Assembly (NCBI RefSeq): GCF_047238345.1
Contig: NZ_JBDFMQ010000001.1
Location: forward strand, 2,480,001-2,544,000
Direction of reading: 5' to 3'
Source: Shouchella sp047238345
Lineage (GTDB): Bacteria; Bacillota; Bacilli; Bacillales; Bacillaceae_D
DNA: 64,000 nucleotides
The translations under genes and the position numbers were made by a program. This document shows positions 16,545 to 24,881 of the stretch, one piece after another (within the stretch, counting starts at the first letter, position 1; the number at the start of each line of letters is the position of its first letter). The notes under the pieces were generated by a model, which worked only from the letters and a program-made list of their open reading frames with translations, was not told the origin of the DNA and made no database searches.

Positions 16545-17576
16545 CTATTTCCAATCTGATCGAGCTGAACCTGCTTTAGTACGGAATAAATGGATATTCT
16601 CCAACGCTCTTCCCGTTCCAATTGCTACACAATCAAGCGGCTCTTCAGCAACGATTACAGGCATATTTGTTTCTTCACTCAACACTTTGTCTAAGTTTTT
16701 CAGGAGTGCCCCTCCACCTGTCAGTACAATCCCACGATCCATAATATCAGCAGCAAGCTCTGGCGGAGATTGTTCAAGCGTATCTTTCACTGCTTCAATA
16801 ATCGTATCAACGGTATCTGATAAAGCACCAGAAATTTCTGCTGACGTCACCGTAATGGTTTTAGGTAGACCGGTTAACAAGTCACGACCGCGAATGTCCA
16901 TATCTTGGTTTTCTTCGTCATCAGTGCTTGCTGAACCAATTTCTAATTTAAGCGTTTCTGCTGTACGTTCCCCGATCATTAGGTTATACGTTTTTTTCAC
17001 GTATTGAATAATTGCATCGTCCATTTCGTCTCCTGCTACACGAATTGATTGACTTGTTACAATCCCACCTAATGAAATAATTGCGACTTCCGTTGTTCCG
17101 CCACCAATATCAACAACCATACTTCCTGTTGGTTCCCATACTGGTAAATTTGCGCCAATTGCCGCAGCAAATGGTTCTTCTAGCGTGTAAGCTTCTTTTG
17201 CACCTGCCTGCTTCGTCGCATCTTCAACCGCACGCTTTTCGACTGCAGTAATCCCAGACGGAACACAAACCATAACCGCAGGCTTACGGCTAAACATCGA
17301 ACTGTTCTTCATCGCTTGTTGAATAAAATGTTTAAGCATGGTTGCCGTTGTATCAAAATCTGCAATTACGCCGTCTTTCATCGGTCTAACTGCAACAATG
17401 TTCCCAGGCGTTCGACCAATCATTTTTTTCGCATCATCCCCAACAGCTTGAATGGAGTTTGTGTCTGTACGTAATGCCACAACCGATGGTTCTCGTAGAA
17501 CAATCCCTTTTCCCTTTGTATAAACAAGTGTATTTGCTGTACCTAAATCGATTCCAATATCTCTACTTCCAAACAT
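16545..17576 (-). CDS. mreB: Actin-like rod-shape protein MreB
   Basis: The 343-residue product has the actin-family phosphate loops (DIGIDLGTANT near residue 7, VVDIGGGTTEVAII near 157) and the GIVLTGGGALLKNLD adenosine-binding motif. MreB forms membrane filaments that steer cell-wall growth. The start at 17576 matches the MFG start of relatives, although its ribosome site is weak (GGAAGAG 13 bp upstream). About 240 bp of untranslated DNA separates it from radC, and it contains TATAAT-like and TATAGT-like -10 elements without clear -35 partners. Confidence 0.97.
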   Translation of the reverse strand: MFGSRDIGIDLGTANTLVYTKGKGIVLREPSVVALRTDTNSIQAVGDDAKKMIGRTPGNIVAVRPMKDGVIADFDTTATMLKHFIQQAMKNSSMFSRKPAVMVCVPSGITAVEKRAVEDATKQAGAKEAYTLEEPFAAAIGANLPVWEPTGSMVVDIGGGTTEVAIISLGGIVTSQSIRVAGDEMDDAIIQYVKKTYNLMIGERTAETLKLEIGSASTDDEENQDMDIRGRDLLTGLPKTITVTSAEISGALSDTVDTIIEAVKDTLEQSPPELAADIMDRGIVLTGGGALLKNLDKVLSEETNMPVIVAEEPLDCVAIGTGRALENIHLFRTKAGSARSDWK

Positions 17577-17817
17577 GTATGTATACTGTCTCTTCCGCTT
17601 TTATTGATGCGACCTAAAAAATAGACAGATATCCTCCCTTTATTTCACGTAGGTTCGTGGTTTCTCAATCCATTTATAAATGATGCGCGCGCTTTCGCTA
17701 CGTTTTGACATCACTATAACCTAAACTCATACCCTTTATTATATCGAAATGTATCCAAAAAAAATAGCCTTAAAGTTCCCCAGGCAAAAAAAAATCATTT
17801 CATGTTTGTCGTTATTT

Positions 17818-18507
17818 TTACATACTTATAAAACCTCGTTCTTTTAGACTAATAAAGTTCGCTTCGTCGCCAATAATTATATGGTCCAATAAAGTAATAC
17901 CGAGAATTTTCCCAGCTTCATATAGCCTTTTGGTTACACTAATATCTTCCGGACTTGGTGAAGGATCACCACTAGGATGATTATGAAGACATATAACAGC
18001 TGCGGAAGACGTACGAAGTGCTTCTTTAAATACTTCTCGTGGATGAACAATACTTGCATTTAAGCTGCCAATAAAAACGGTTTTTTGTTTTATTACATAA
18101 TTTTTTGTATTTAAATAAAGCACAACAAAATGCTCTTGATGAATGCCTACGAGATCATTGACCACTAGCTGCACCGCATCATCAGGTGAAGCAATCACTC
18201 TTTTTTCACCTTTTCCTTCACGCAAGATACGTTTACCTAATTCAATAGCGGCAGATAACTCAATCGCTTTTGTTTCACCAATTCCTTTAACGAGTTTCAT
18301 TTCTTCAAGAGACGCCTCACTTAACGCAGTGAGTGTTTTATACGTTGAAAGTAATGTTGAAGCGACTTGTAGTGCAGAGTAGTGTTTTGTACCAGTCCGT
18401 AGCATAATCGCTAGTATTTCTTGATTTGATAGTGCTCTTGCCCCCTCTCGAAGGAATCGTTCTCGGGGGCGTTCTTGAATTGGAACATCTCGAATAATAA
18501 TCGACAC
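17818..18507 (-). CDS. radC: RadC/UPF0758 JAB-domain protein
   Basis: The 229-residue protein has an N-terminal helix-hairpin-helix part (LVKGIGETKAIEL) and a C-terminal JAMM metalloprotease-like domain with HNHPSGDPSPSPED, giving the metal ligands. The family was once linked to DNA repair, but that role is not established; the JAB fold suggests a metal-dependent isopeptidase or nuclease-type function. The start is a GTG at 18507 with AAGGAG upstream, just after maf. Location between maf and mreB is the same as in B. subtilis. Confidence 0.95.
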   Translation of the reverse strand: MSIIIRDVPIQERPRERFLREGARALSNQEILAIMLRTGTKHYSALQVASTLLSTYKTLTALSEASLEEMKLVKGIGETKAIELSAAIELGKRILREGKGEKRVIASPDDAVQLVVNDLVGIHQEHFVVLYLNTKNYVIKQKTVFIGSLNASIVHPREVFKEALRTSSAAVICLHNHPSGDPSPSPEDISVTKRLYEAGKILGITLLDHIIIGDEANFISLKERGFISM

Positions 18508-18522
18508 GCTTATCGCTCCTTT

Positions 18523-19104
18523 TTACGAAGGAATATTGGGGTAAATGTGAAACGAGGATAATGCTTGAACCGTTTTCACTAAAGGCAAGCCGACAACTGT
18601 ATAATAATCACCTTTTATTTCCGAAACAAATAACGCTCCTAAACTTTGAATTCCATACGCACCTGCTTTATCTACCCATTCATCTGTTTGTAAATAGCGC
18701 TCTAACAAGGATTCACCGATTGTTGTCATCGTCACAGATGTGGTTTCTGAAAAAAGGACCGAACGATCTTGACCTAATATGGCTACACCAGTAGACACAG
18801 CGTGAGTTCTATGAGACAAGGTCTGTAGCATATATTTGGCTTCTTCCTTAGATTTTGGTTTGCCTAAATGCTCGCCATTTAACGAAACAATTGTATCTGC
18901 AGCAAGAACAACGTGTTGAGGAAACTGTTTCGCGACTGCTTCTGCTTTTCTTTTTGCTAATGTACAGGCTGCTTCTTCTACAGGTTGATTTTCATGAAGC
19001 GTTTCATCGACATCACTTGAAAACACGGTAAATGGAATATGACATTGTTTAAGGAGTTCGCTTCGCCTTGGGGAACTTGAAGCTAATAGGAGGGATGAAT
19101 TCAT
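18523..19104 (-). CDS. maf: Maf-type nucleotide pyrophosphatase (dTTP/UTPase)
   Basis: This 193-residue protein carries the Maf motifs SSPRRSELL at residues 10-18 and VLAADTIVSLNGEHLGKPK with the catalytic Asp, followed by SHRTHAVSTGVA. Maf hydrolyses non-canonical and certain canonical nucleoside triphosphates and is linked to septum control. It sits 15 bp before radC, in the order found across bacilli. Confidence 0.95.
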   Translation of the reverse strand: MNSSLLLASSSPRRSELLKQCHIPFTVFSSDVDETLHENQPVEEAACTLAKRKAEAVAKQFPQHVVLAADTIVSLNGEHLGKPKSKEEAKYMLQTLSHRTHAVSTGVAILGQDRSVLFSETTSVTMTTIGESLLERYLQTDEWVDKAGAYGIQSLGALFVSEIKGDYYTVVGLPLVKTVQALSSFHIYPNIPS

Positions 19105-19195
19105 GGGACACCTCTACTTTTTTCTTTATTGTACAAGTGTTAGCACTAGTTTACCAATAATTGCGTATAAAAAACAAGCATCATTTCCAGAAAAT

Positions 19196-19227
19196 GAAAA
19201 AACAAGAAGGCTCAATACGCCTCCTTG
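19196..19227 (-). terminator. Terminator of the S9 peptidase gene
   Basis: CAAGGAGGC and GCCTTCTTG around a 7-nt loop, then six T residues on the minus strand. Confidence 0.85.
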
Positions 19228-19237
19228 CTACACATTT

Positions 19238-21187
19238 TTATGCTTTTAAATAGCGCTCAAACCAGCCGAGAATAGCTTCTAATCGCTCAATTCTTAAGTT
19301 AGGCTTTCCACTTCTAGATAATTCATGATTTGCTTCAGGGAATCGAATGAATCGTGTGTCTTTCCCAAGACGTTTTAACGCGATAAACAATTGTTCCCCT
19401 TGTTCAATCGGACACCTTAAATCGTTCTCGCCATGTAAAATCAATAACGGTGTTTCAACGTGCGCGACGTATTTTAATGGTGAATGATTCCACAACGTTT
19501 CGATGTCATCTAGTTCTGCTTTTATTTGCCAATCGGAAAAATAATAGCCTATGTCACTAACACCATAAAAACTGATCCAATTAGAAATGGAGCGCTGTGT
19601 CACTGCTGCTTTAAAGCGGTTTGTGTGCCCGACAGCCCAGTTCGTCATAAAGCCACCGTAACTTCCGCCAGTCAGACCTATTCTTTCTTGATCAATCCAC
19701 GTATGGGTTTCAACAGCGTGATCAAGGATCTCCATAAGATCTTTGAAATCACCACCGCCATAGTCTCCTCTTACAGCATCAACAAAGGCCTGGCCGTAGC
19801 CATGACTTCCGCGTGGATTTGTATAAAGCACACCATATCCTTTTGCAGTTAACATTTGAAACTCGTGAAAATACGTGTTGGCATACATCGCATGTGGACC
19901 ACCGTGCACTTCAACGATTAAAGGATACGAATGTCCGTCTTCATAATTTGTTGGCTTCATCAACCAACCTTCTACAAACGAGCCATCTTCTCGATTTAAA
20001 TGAAACGGCTCAGGAACAGAGAAGGAAATCGTTTGTTCGACCTTTTGATTAAAAGTTGTTAATCGTTCAAATTCCGCCTCTTGTTGGTTTACTCGATAAA
20101 ATTCACTTGGTTCCTCAACACGACTATGCGTTACATATAATTCACTTCCAAAGATATCAAAGCCGTTAGTATGCGCGTCGGTGCTCGTTCGTTTTTCTTT
20201 TTCACCAGATAAAGCAAAGCGCCATACATTTACAGCACCTCTGTTTGAGACCAAACTGTAGATGGCATCTCCATCAATAGAAAATCGAATACCATTGGAT
20301 CCGCTCTGCTGAAGAAAATCGCCAATCGCACCGTCTCCTAAATACTGATCAAAATCTTCCGTTAAATTTGAAATGTTTCCCGTCTCTAAATTGTAGATAA
20401 CGAGATTCGGCAATGTTGCATTTTCATATTCACGTTGATGACTAAGCAGGGCTACGGTTTGTCCATCTGGAGAAAAAGCCCCGCCAGTGATGACATGAGG
20501 TTCCTTCGTCACTTGTTGCTCCTTATTTGTATCAATGTTAAGAATGTAAGCATGGGAAGTAAACGAAAAATCTTTGTTATCTAAACGATCGCTTGCAAAC
20601 AAAAGGTGTTTTCCATCAGCTGAATAATCGAGTAGCTGACTATCCCCTTTATCGCTCGTTAACCATTGCTGCTTATTCGTTATCAAATCAACCTGACCAA
20701 TACGAACAATGCTTTCATCGTACAAGCCTCTTGCATCTGATTTATACTTCATTCGGTCAACAACAAGTGGTTGTGGCTTGCTCTCTTCTTTTGTCGTTTC
20801 CTTATACAAAGCGGAATAAACGATGGATGCACCATCTGCTGCCAAGGCATACGTTTGTACCCCTTGCTTTTCATCGGTTACTTGTTTTTCTTGTGCCAAA
20901 CCTTGTTTCACAAACACTTGCTTTTTCTTACCATCCATACTGGCGAGATATGTATAGCCATCACCGTTCGGTAACCACTTTGGTGATCCGTAACTTCCTT
21001 TTCCAAAGGTTAATTGCGTTGGTTTTTCACTCGTTTTTAAATTTACAACATATAAATGCGATTCATACGTATTCTCTTCTTCGTTTAATTCCGTCACAAC
21101 AACTATCGCTTGATGACCATCCGGTGAAATAACAGGATTTGTAACGGTTTTTAACTGATACAATGAACTTGCGGTTAATTCTTTCAC
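19238..21187 (-). CDS. S9-family serine peptidase (acylaminoacyl-peptidase/YuxL-like)
   Basis: The 649-residue protein has an N-terminal beta-propeller (repeated blade motifs such as SPDGQTVALLS and SADGKHLLFAS over residues 1-380) and a C-terminal alpha/beta-hydrolase domain. The catalytic Ser is in LTGGSYGGF near residue 505, the Asp in HGENDLRCP and the His in EANHELS. Such enzymes remove blocked or short N-terminal peptides in the cytoplasm; no signal peptide is seen. The gene stands alone between maf and spoIIB, a place where B. subtilis has none, so it is an insertion into a conserved block. Confidence 0.92.
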   Translation of the reverse strand: MKELTASSLYQLKTVTNPVISPDGHQAIVVVTELNEEENTYESHLYVVNLKTSEKPTQLTFGKGSYGSPKWLPNGDGYTYLASMDGKKKQVFVKQGLAQEKQVTDEKQGVQTYALAADGASIVYSALYKETTKEESKPQPLVVDRMKYKSDARGLYDESIVRIGQVDLITNKQQWLTSDKGDSQLLDYSADGKHLLFASDRLDNKDFSFTSHAYILNIDTNKEQQVTKEPHVITGGAFSPDGQTVALLSHQREYENATLPNLVIYNLETGNISNLTEDFDQYLGDGAIGDFLQQSGSNGIRFSIDGDAIYSLVSNRGAVNVWRFALSGEKEKRTSTDAHTNGFDIFGSELYVTHSRVEEPSEFYRVNQQEAEFERLTTFNQKVEQTISFSVPEPFHLNREDGSFVEGWLMKPTNYEDGHSYPLIVEVHGGPHAMYANTYFHEFQMLTAKGYGVLYTNPRGSHGYGQAFVDAVRGDYGGGDFKDLMEILDHAVETHTWIDQERIGLTGGSYGGFMTNWAVGHTNRFKAAVTQRSISNWISFYGVSDIGYYFSDWQIKAELDDIETLWNHSPLKYVAHVETPLLILHGENDLRCPIEQGEQLFIALKRLGKDTRFIRFPEANHELSRSGKPNLRIERLEAILGWFERYLKA

Positions 21188-21267
21188 TGGTATCCCTCCC
21201 TTTTAATCGAGTATACCGAAATCTTTCGATTGACGAAAGAAAAATCTTTCTCAAAAATCATGCAATT

Positions 21268-21323
21268 TAAAAAGCGCTCCGATAATCAACCTTTTTTACA
21301 GGAAGTGATCGAAAAGCGCTTCT
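21268..21323 (-). terminator. Terminator of spoIIB
   Basis: AAGCGCTTTTCGATCA and TGATTATCGGAGCGCTT form a long imperfect stem with an AT-rich loop and trailing T residues on the minus strand, right after the stop codon. Confidence 0.65.
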
Positions 21324-21327
21324 TCTC

Positions 21328-22398
21328 TTATACTTCATTAATTGATGTTAGCACCTCTTCATACTCTACAATGAGCTGAAGCAGCCCTTGCTGGACATGT
21401 TCAAGCGCTTCATGATTGTTTGACGTTTGATAGTCGTTCAACGCACTGGCAGCAGTAAATAAAGTATCCGCGTAACGTAAACTATTTTCTTTTGCTAATT
21501 CATTCATTTGTGAAAAAGCCACGTCCCGCGAATTACGTAATTGTTCAACAGATTGATTTAATTGTGATAGATTGTCCTCATTAATGGATCCACTTTCACT
21601 CGCAACCATTAATTCAGATGAGACACTGCTTAAGAAATGGTAGACCGCATTTGCATTTGTATACCAAGTAGCTGCATCTTCACCACCAACAGTTACTTCT
21701 CCACCTTCAACCGTGTACGTTTTTACATAAGTCTCCTGACCGTTATCGCCGAAATAATTGCTCAATTTCGTTCCTTTTGTTTGATCATTTGCCACGCCTA
21801 AGAACATGTACTGGCTCTCGTCACCTGGAATTAAGACAGCTGGAAATCCTTTATCTTTTGTTTCATCTACAACTTGTTGAGCAGTATCTATATCGGTAAA
21901 TGCAGCTCCTTGAACAACATCAACATGCAGACTAGGAAACGAAACATCCGTGTATACTGTTGCTTGCGCTGGCAAAGCAGCTTCGCTATAGCCCGTATCA
22001 TCATTAATAAAAAATTGAAAAACTACTACGCCTAAACCTAACCCTACAATTACTGCAGACATCACTGCACCAATGATTGGCCAAGGTACGTTAAGCTGAA
22101 TTTTATTTTTCCGGTTTTTAGGCGGAAGTTTTGGTGCTCGTGAGCGATCCCCGTCATCCCAAAACGGTTCGTTCCCCGTTTTTTTTGTTTTTAACTTGTC
22201 TGTAAAATCAATGACTTTATCTTTTTTTGGCTCAAAGTCGTCTTCTTCTTGCGGATTTGTTACCTGCTCTCCGTCAGTAGGTTCATCCCAACTACAAACT
22301 TCAATCGGATTATGCGATTCATTGTCGGGTGCAGGACGATTTGATTTTTTGTTTGATTGAGAGAATTTAAAATTCATCGTATGCTTTTGATCACTCAT
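21328..22398 (-). CDS. spoIIB: Stage II sporulation protein B (SpoIIB)
   Basis: The 356-residue protein has an acidic, low-complexity N-terminal 100 residues, one membrane helix near 112-132 (IIGAVMSAVIVGLGLGVVVF), and an external SPOR-like part near residues 155-220. SpoIIB localises at the forming septum and speeds septal wall thinning during engulfment. Sequence conservation in this family is low, so the call leans on architecture and on position between comC and maf. A long extracytoplasmic helical tail follows the SPOR part. Confidence 0.82.
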   Translation of the reverse strand: MSDQKHTMNFKFSQSNKKSNRPAPDNESHNPIEVCSWDEPTDGEQVTNPQEEDDFEPKKDKVIDFTDKLKTKKTGNEPFWDDGDRSRAPKLPPKNRKNKIQLNVPWPIIGAVMSAVIVGLGLGVVVFQFFINDDTGYSEAALPAQATVYTDVSFPSLHVDVVQGAAFTDIDTAQQVVDETKDKGFPAVLIPGDESQYMFLGVANDQTKGTKLSNYFGDNGQETYVKTYTVEGGEVTVGGEDAATWYTNANAVYHFLSSVSSELMVASESGSINEDNLSQLNQSVEQLRNSRDVAFSQMNELAKENSLRYADTLFTAASALNDYQTSNNHEALEHVQQGLLQLIVEYEEVLTSINEV

Positions 22399-22441
22399 GA
22401 ATAAACACCCCTTTCTACTATACTATGAGGCTTGTCTTCAT

Positions 22442-23185
22442 TTAGACCAGATTAGGTGAAAAATAAACAATTATTGTCGCGATGCTAATAAATGGTGCAA
22501 ACGGAAGCTTAACGCGTTTTTGTTCTAGAAAGCTTGCCCACATGGATCGCCGAGTTATCGTGTATAACAGTGCAACCATTGAAGAAATCATGATGATTAA
22601 GAGCGTTGACTGAATTCCCAATAAAACCATGAACACAACAAATAGTTTTACATCACCGCCACCTAATTGCCCTTTTTGATAAGCATAAAGTAAGATAAAT
22701 AAAAGAACAAGACCAATGATGAAGGAAGAGCCTTGAAATAAAACGGGTTGATTTACAAAACGAAGTAGAAGAAGTGGAATGGAAAAAAGCAGCAGGATTC
22801 GATTCGGAATACGAAACGATTGAATGTCGGTTAAGGTAATGAGGACTAATAATGAAACGAGAAGAAGCGACGTGATGAGTTCTGTTAAGCTTTCTGAATA
22901 CATCGAAGCAAGGAAAAACAGTCCACCTGTTACAGCTTCAACAAGAGGAAAATGACGAGGAAGTTTATGAAGGCAATAGCGACACCTTCCTTTTAATAGC
23001 AGGAACGATAACACTGGCACAAGATCTTTAGGCCGCAATTGACGCTTGCAGCTTGCACAGCGAGATCGCCCCGCTACCGACTGTTTAAATGAACCTCTTG
23101 AGATAAAAGCTAAAAAATAAGAGCCTACTACCATACCGACAATCGTCAAATAAATACTAATGAAAAGCGAATCATCCAATTCCAC
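22442..23185 (-). CDS. comC: Type IV prepilin peptidase ComC
   Basis: The 247-residue membrane protein has the two CxxC pairs of prepilin peptidases (CASC and CRYC near residues 42-72) and the two catalytic Asp sites: TDIQSFRIPN and GGGDVKLF. ComC cuts and methylates the ComG pseudopilins needed for DNA uptake. A GTG at 23185 with AAGGAGG upstream is the likely start, though a TTG two codons later also has good spacing. The gene lies between folC and spoIIB as in B. subtilis. Confidence 0.94.
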   Translation of the reverse strand: MELDDSLFISIYLTIVGMVVGSYFLAFISRGSFKQSVAGRSRCASCKRQLRPKDLVPVLSFLLLKGRCRYCLHKLPRHFPLVEAVTGGLFFLASMYSESLTELITSLLLVSLLVLITLTDIQSFRIPNRILLLFSIPLLLLRFVNQPVLFQGSSFIIGLVLLFILLYAYQKGQLGGGDVKLFVVFMVLLGIQSTLLIIMISSMVALLYTITRRSMWASFLEQKRVKLPFAPFISIATIIVYFSPNLV

Positions 23186-23300
23186 AACGCCTCCTTTTTA
23201 TGGCACTGTTCTATGATTCAACAAAATTAGTCATTCACCTGCTAGTTGAGTCAATTTCATCATTCAAGTTAGATGCGAAAATGACGTACAATCTATTTAA

Positions 23301-23466
23301 AATGGCGAACGCTTTCACCACAGGCACAAGCGCGACATCCGTTTGCGCTACGTTATCACTTGCCCTCACGGTGTTTTCTTTGCTCTGGGCACGGCCTCAG
23401 CCATTTCTGCAAAAAACGCTCCATTGTCTTCGGACACGTGCTGTTCCCGCGGGAGTCGTCGCCATT
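23301..23466. repeat. 166-bp intergenic repeat-like element with inverted ends
   Basis: The 355-bp gap between comC and folC contains a block that starts AATGGCGA and ends TCGCCATT, an 8-bp perfect inverted repeat. Its GC content is far higher than the flanks. The inner part reads GACTCCCGCGGGAACAGCACG on the minus strand, which resembles the widely dispersed Bacillaceae intergenic sequences beginning GACTCCTGCGGGAA. No conserved protein is encoded. I judge it a dispersed non-coding repeat; copy number cannot be checked here. The rest of the gap is AT-rich and shows nothing else. Confidence 0.6.
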
Positions 23467-23540
23467 CAATGATACGAGTGTTACAAACAATATTTCTGTT
23501 ATCATTCGTGAAAATGACTACTACTTATTATGAAATTCAT

Positions 23541-24827
23541 TCAGTTATTTAATTTCTGTACAAATTGGCGAACGTCGGCAATAAAATAAAGAGAACCTGT
23601 AATAAGAATTAATTCGTCCTCATCAGCTGTTTCAAATCGTTCTTGTAACGCTTGTTTCCAATTTTCAACAAGGTATTTTTCTGTATTGCCCTCAACTTGG
23701 TCATAGAGCTCTTGCGCTGTAGCTGCTCGGAAAAATGAAAAAGAACAACAATAGTACGTAACCGGTAATTCTTCTAGCTGTTTCACTAGGGGCGTCACAT
23801 CTTTACCTTCCGTAACTCCGATAAACAGCGAGATCCGTTTTTCGTGAAACTGATGCTGTATAGTGTTCGCAAGTGCTAAAAACCCTTCTTGATTATGAGC
23901 GCCATCAACGATTAGTGCTGGCTGATCAGAAAGCCACTCCATTCGCCCTGGCCACGTTGTGCGTAGTAACCCGTTCGCCTTTTCTTCAGATGAAGTTGAC
24001 ATCTCACATTTGTCATCCAATATTTCTATCGCCTTTAATGCAAGGGTTGCGTTATGATGCTGATGTGTACCAAGCATCGATATACGGTACGAGCCAAACG
24101 TGTTTCCGTGGTAACTAAATTGGTCGGACTTACTCGTTTCATAAGAAAAATCTTTATTTAATAAGTATACAACTGCCTCCTGAGATACAGCTTGATCGAC
24201 GATGACCTGTTTTGGCTGACCTTTTACATCACCAATAACAACAGGCGTGCTTTTTTTTATAATGCCTGCTTTTTCATACGCAATGTCTTCTAACGTGTCT
24301 CCTAAAATATGCATGTGATCGTGTCCAATCATTGTAATAATAGAGACGAGTGGTTCAAGTACATTGGTTGAATCAAATCGACCACCTAGTCCAACTTCAA
24401 TTAAACAAAGATCAGGTTGCTTCCGCGTAGCAAAGTAAAGGAACATGATTGTGGTAATTACTTCAAATTCAGTCGGTGAACCGAGCTCAGTCTCTGCAAG
24501 TTCTTCTACAAGCGGACGTACTTGATTCGCTCCCCAAACAAGATCTTCTTCTGAGATGGGTTCTCCATTAATCGAGATTCGTTCTTCAAAACGTTCAATA
24601 TACGGTGACGTAAACGTGCCGACATCCCAGCCTTTTTCCATAAGCATATGTTGTAAAAAGCTGACTGTGGATCCTTTTCCATTTGTTCCACCAATATGAA
24701 CCGCCTTTAGCTTTTTGTGGGGATTATTTAGTTTTTCAAGCATCCATTCCATTCGCTTTAGACCTGGTTTTATGCCAAAAGGTAAAAGAGAATGAATCCA
24801 CTCAATCGCCTCTTTACTCGTTTTCAA
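23541..24827 (-). CDS. folC: Folylpolyglutamate/dihydrofolate synthase
   Basis: The 428-residue Mur-ligase-type enzyme has the ATP-binding loop GGTNGKGST near residue 46, the family signature LIEVGLGGRFDSTN and the DGAHNQEG motif of the C-terminal domain. FolC adds glutamates to folates and, in many bacteria, makes dihydrofolate. A TTG start at 24827 has AAGGAGG upstream. It follows valS after a hairpin, as in B. subtilis. Confidence 0.96.
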   Translation of the reverse strand: MKTSKEAIEWIHSLLPFGIKPGLKRMEWMLEKLNNPHKKLKAVHIGGTNGKGSTVSFLQHMLMEKGWDVGTFTSPYIERFEERISINGEPISEEDLVWGANQVRPLVEELAETELGSPTEFEVITTIMFLYFATRKQPDLCLIEVGLGGRFDSTNVLEPLVSIITMIGHDHMHILGDTLEDIAYEKAGIIKKSTPVVIGDVKGQPKQVIVDQAVSQEAVVYLLNKDFSYETSKSDQFSYHGNTFGSYRISMLGTHQHHNATLALKAIEILDDKCEMSTSSEEKANGLLRTTWPGRMEWLSDQPALIVDGAHNQEGFLALANTIQHQFHEKRISLFIGVTEGKDVTPLVKQLEELPVTYYCCSFSFFRAATAQELYDQVEGNTEKYLVENWKQALQERFETADEDELILITGSLYFIADVRQFVQKLNN

Positions 24828-24840
24828 TGCACTTCCTCCT

Positions 24841-24874
24841 TAAAAGAAGCTCAAGCGTATACTCGCTTGAGCTC
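24841..24874 (-). terminator. Hairpin between valS and folC
   Basis: GCTCAAGCG and CGCTTGAGC pair around AGTATA, followed by a short T-rich tail (TTCTTTT). It may be a weak terminator or attenuate readthrough into folC. Confidence 0.6.
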
Positions 24875-24881
24875 AATTTGT

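Noticed and set aside
20593..21132. Long plus-strand ORF of 179 codons opposite the S9 peptidase gene
   Set aside because: It is antisense to a well-supported gene and has a low-complexity His/Ser/Leu-rich translation typical of a shadow frame.
23200..23472. Plus-strand ORF of 90 codons over the comC-folC gap
   Set aside because: It covers the inverted-end repeat, has no family likeness, and no convincing ribosome site for the downstream part.
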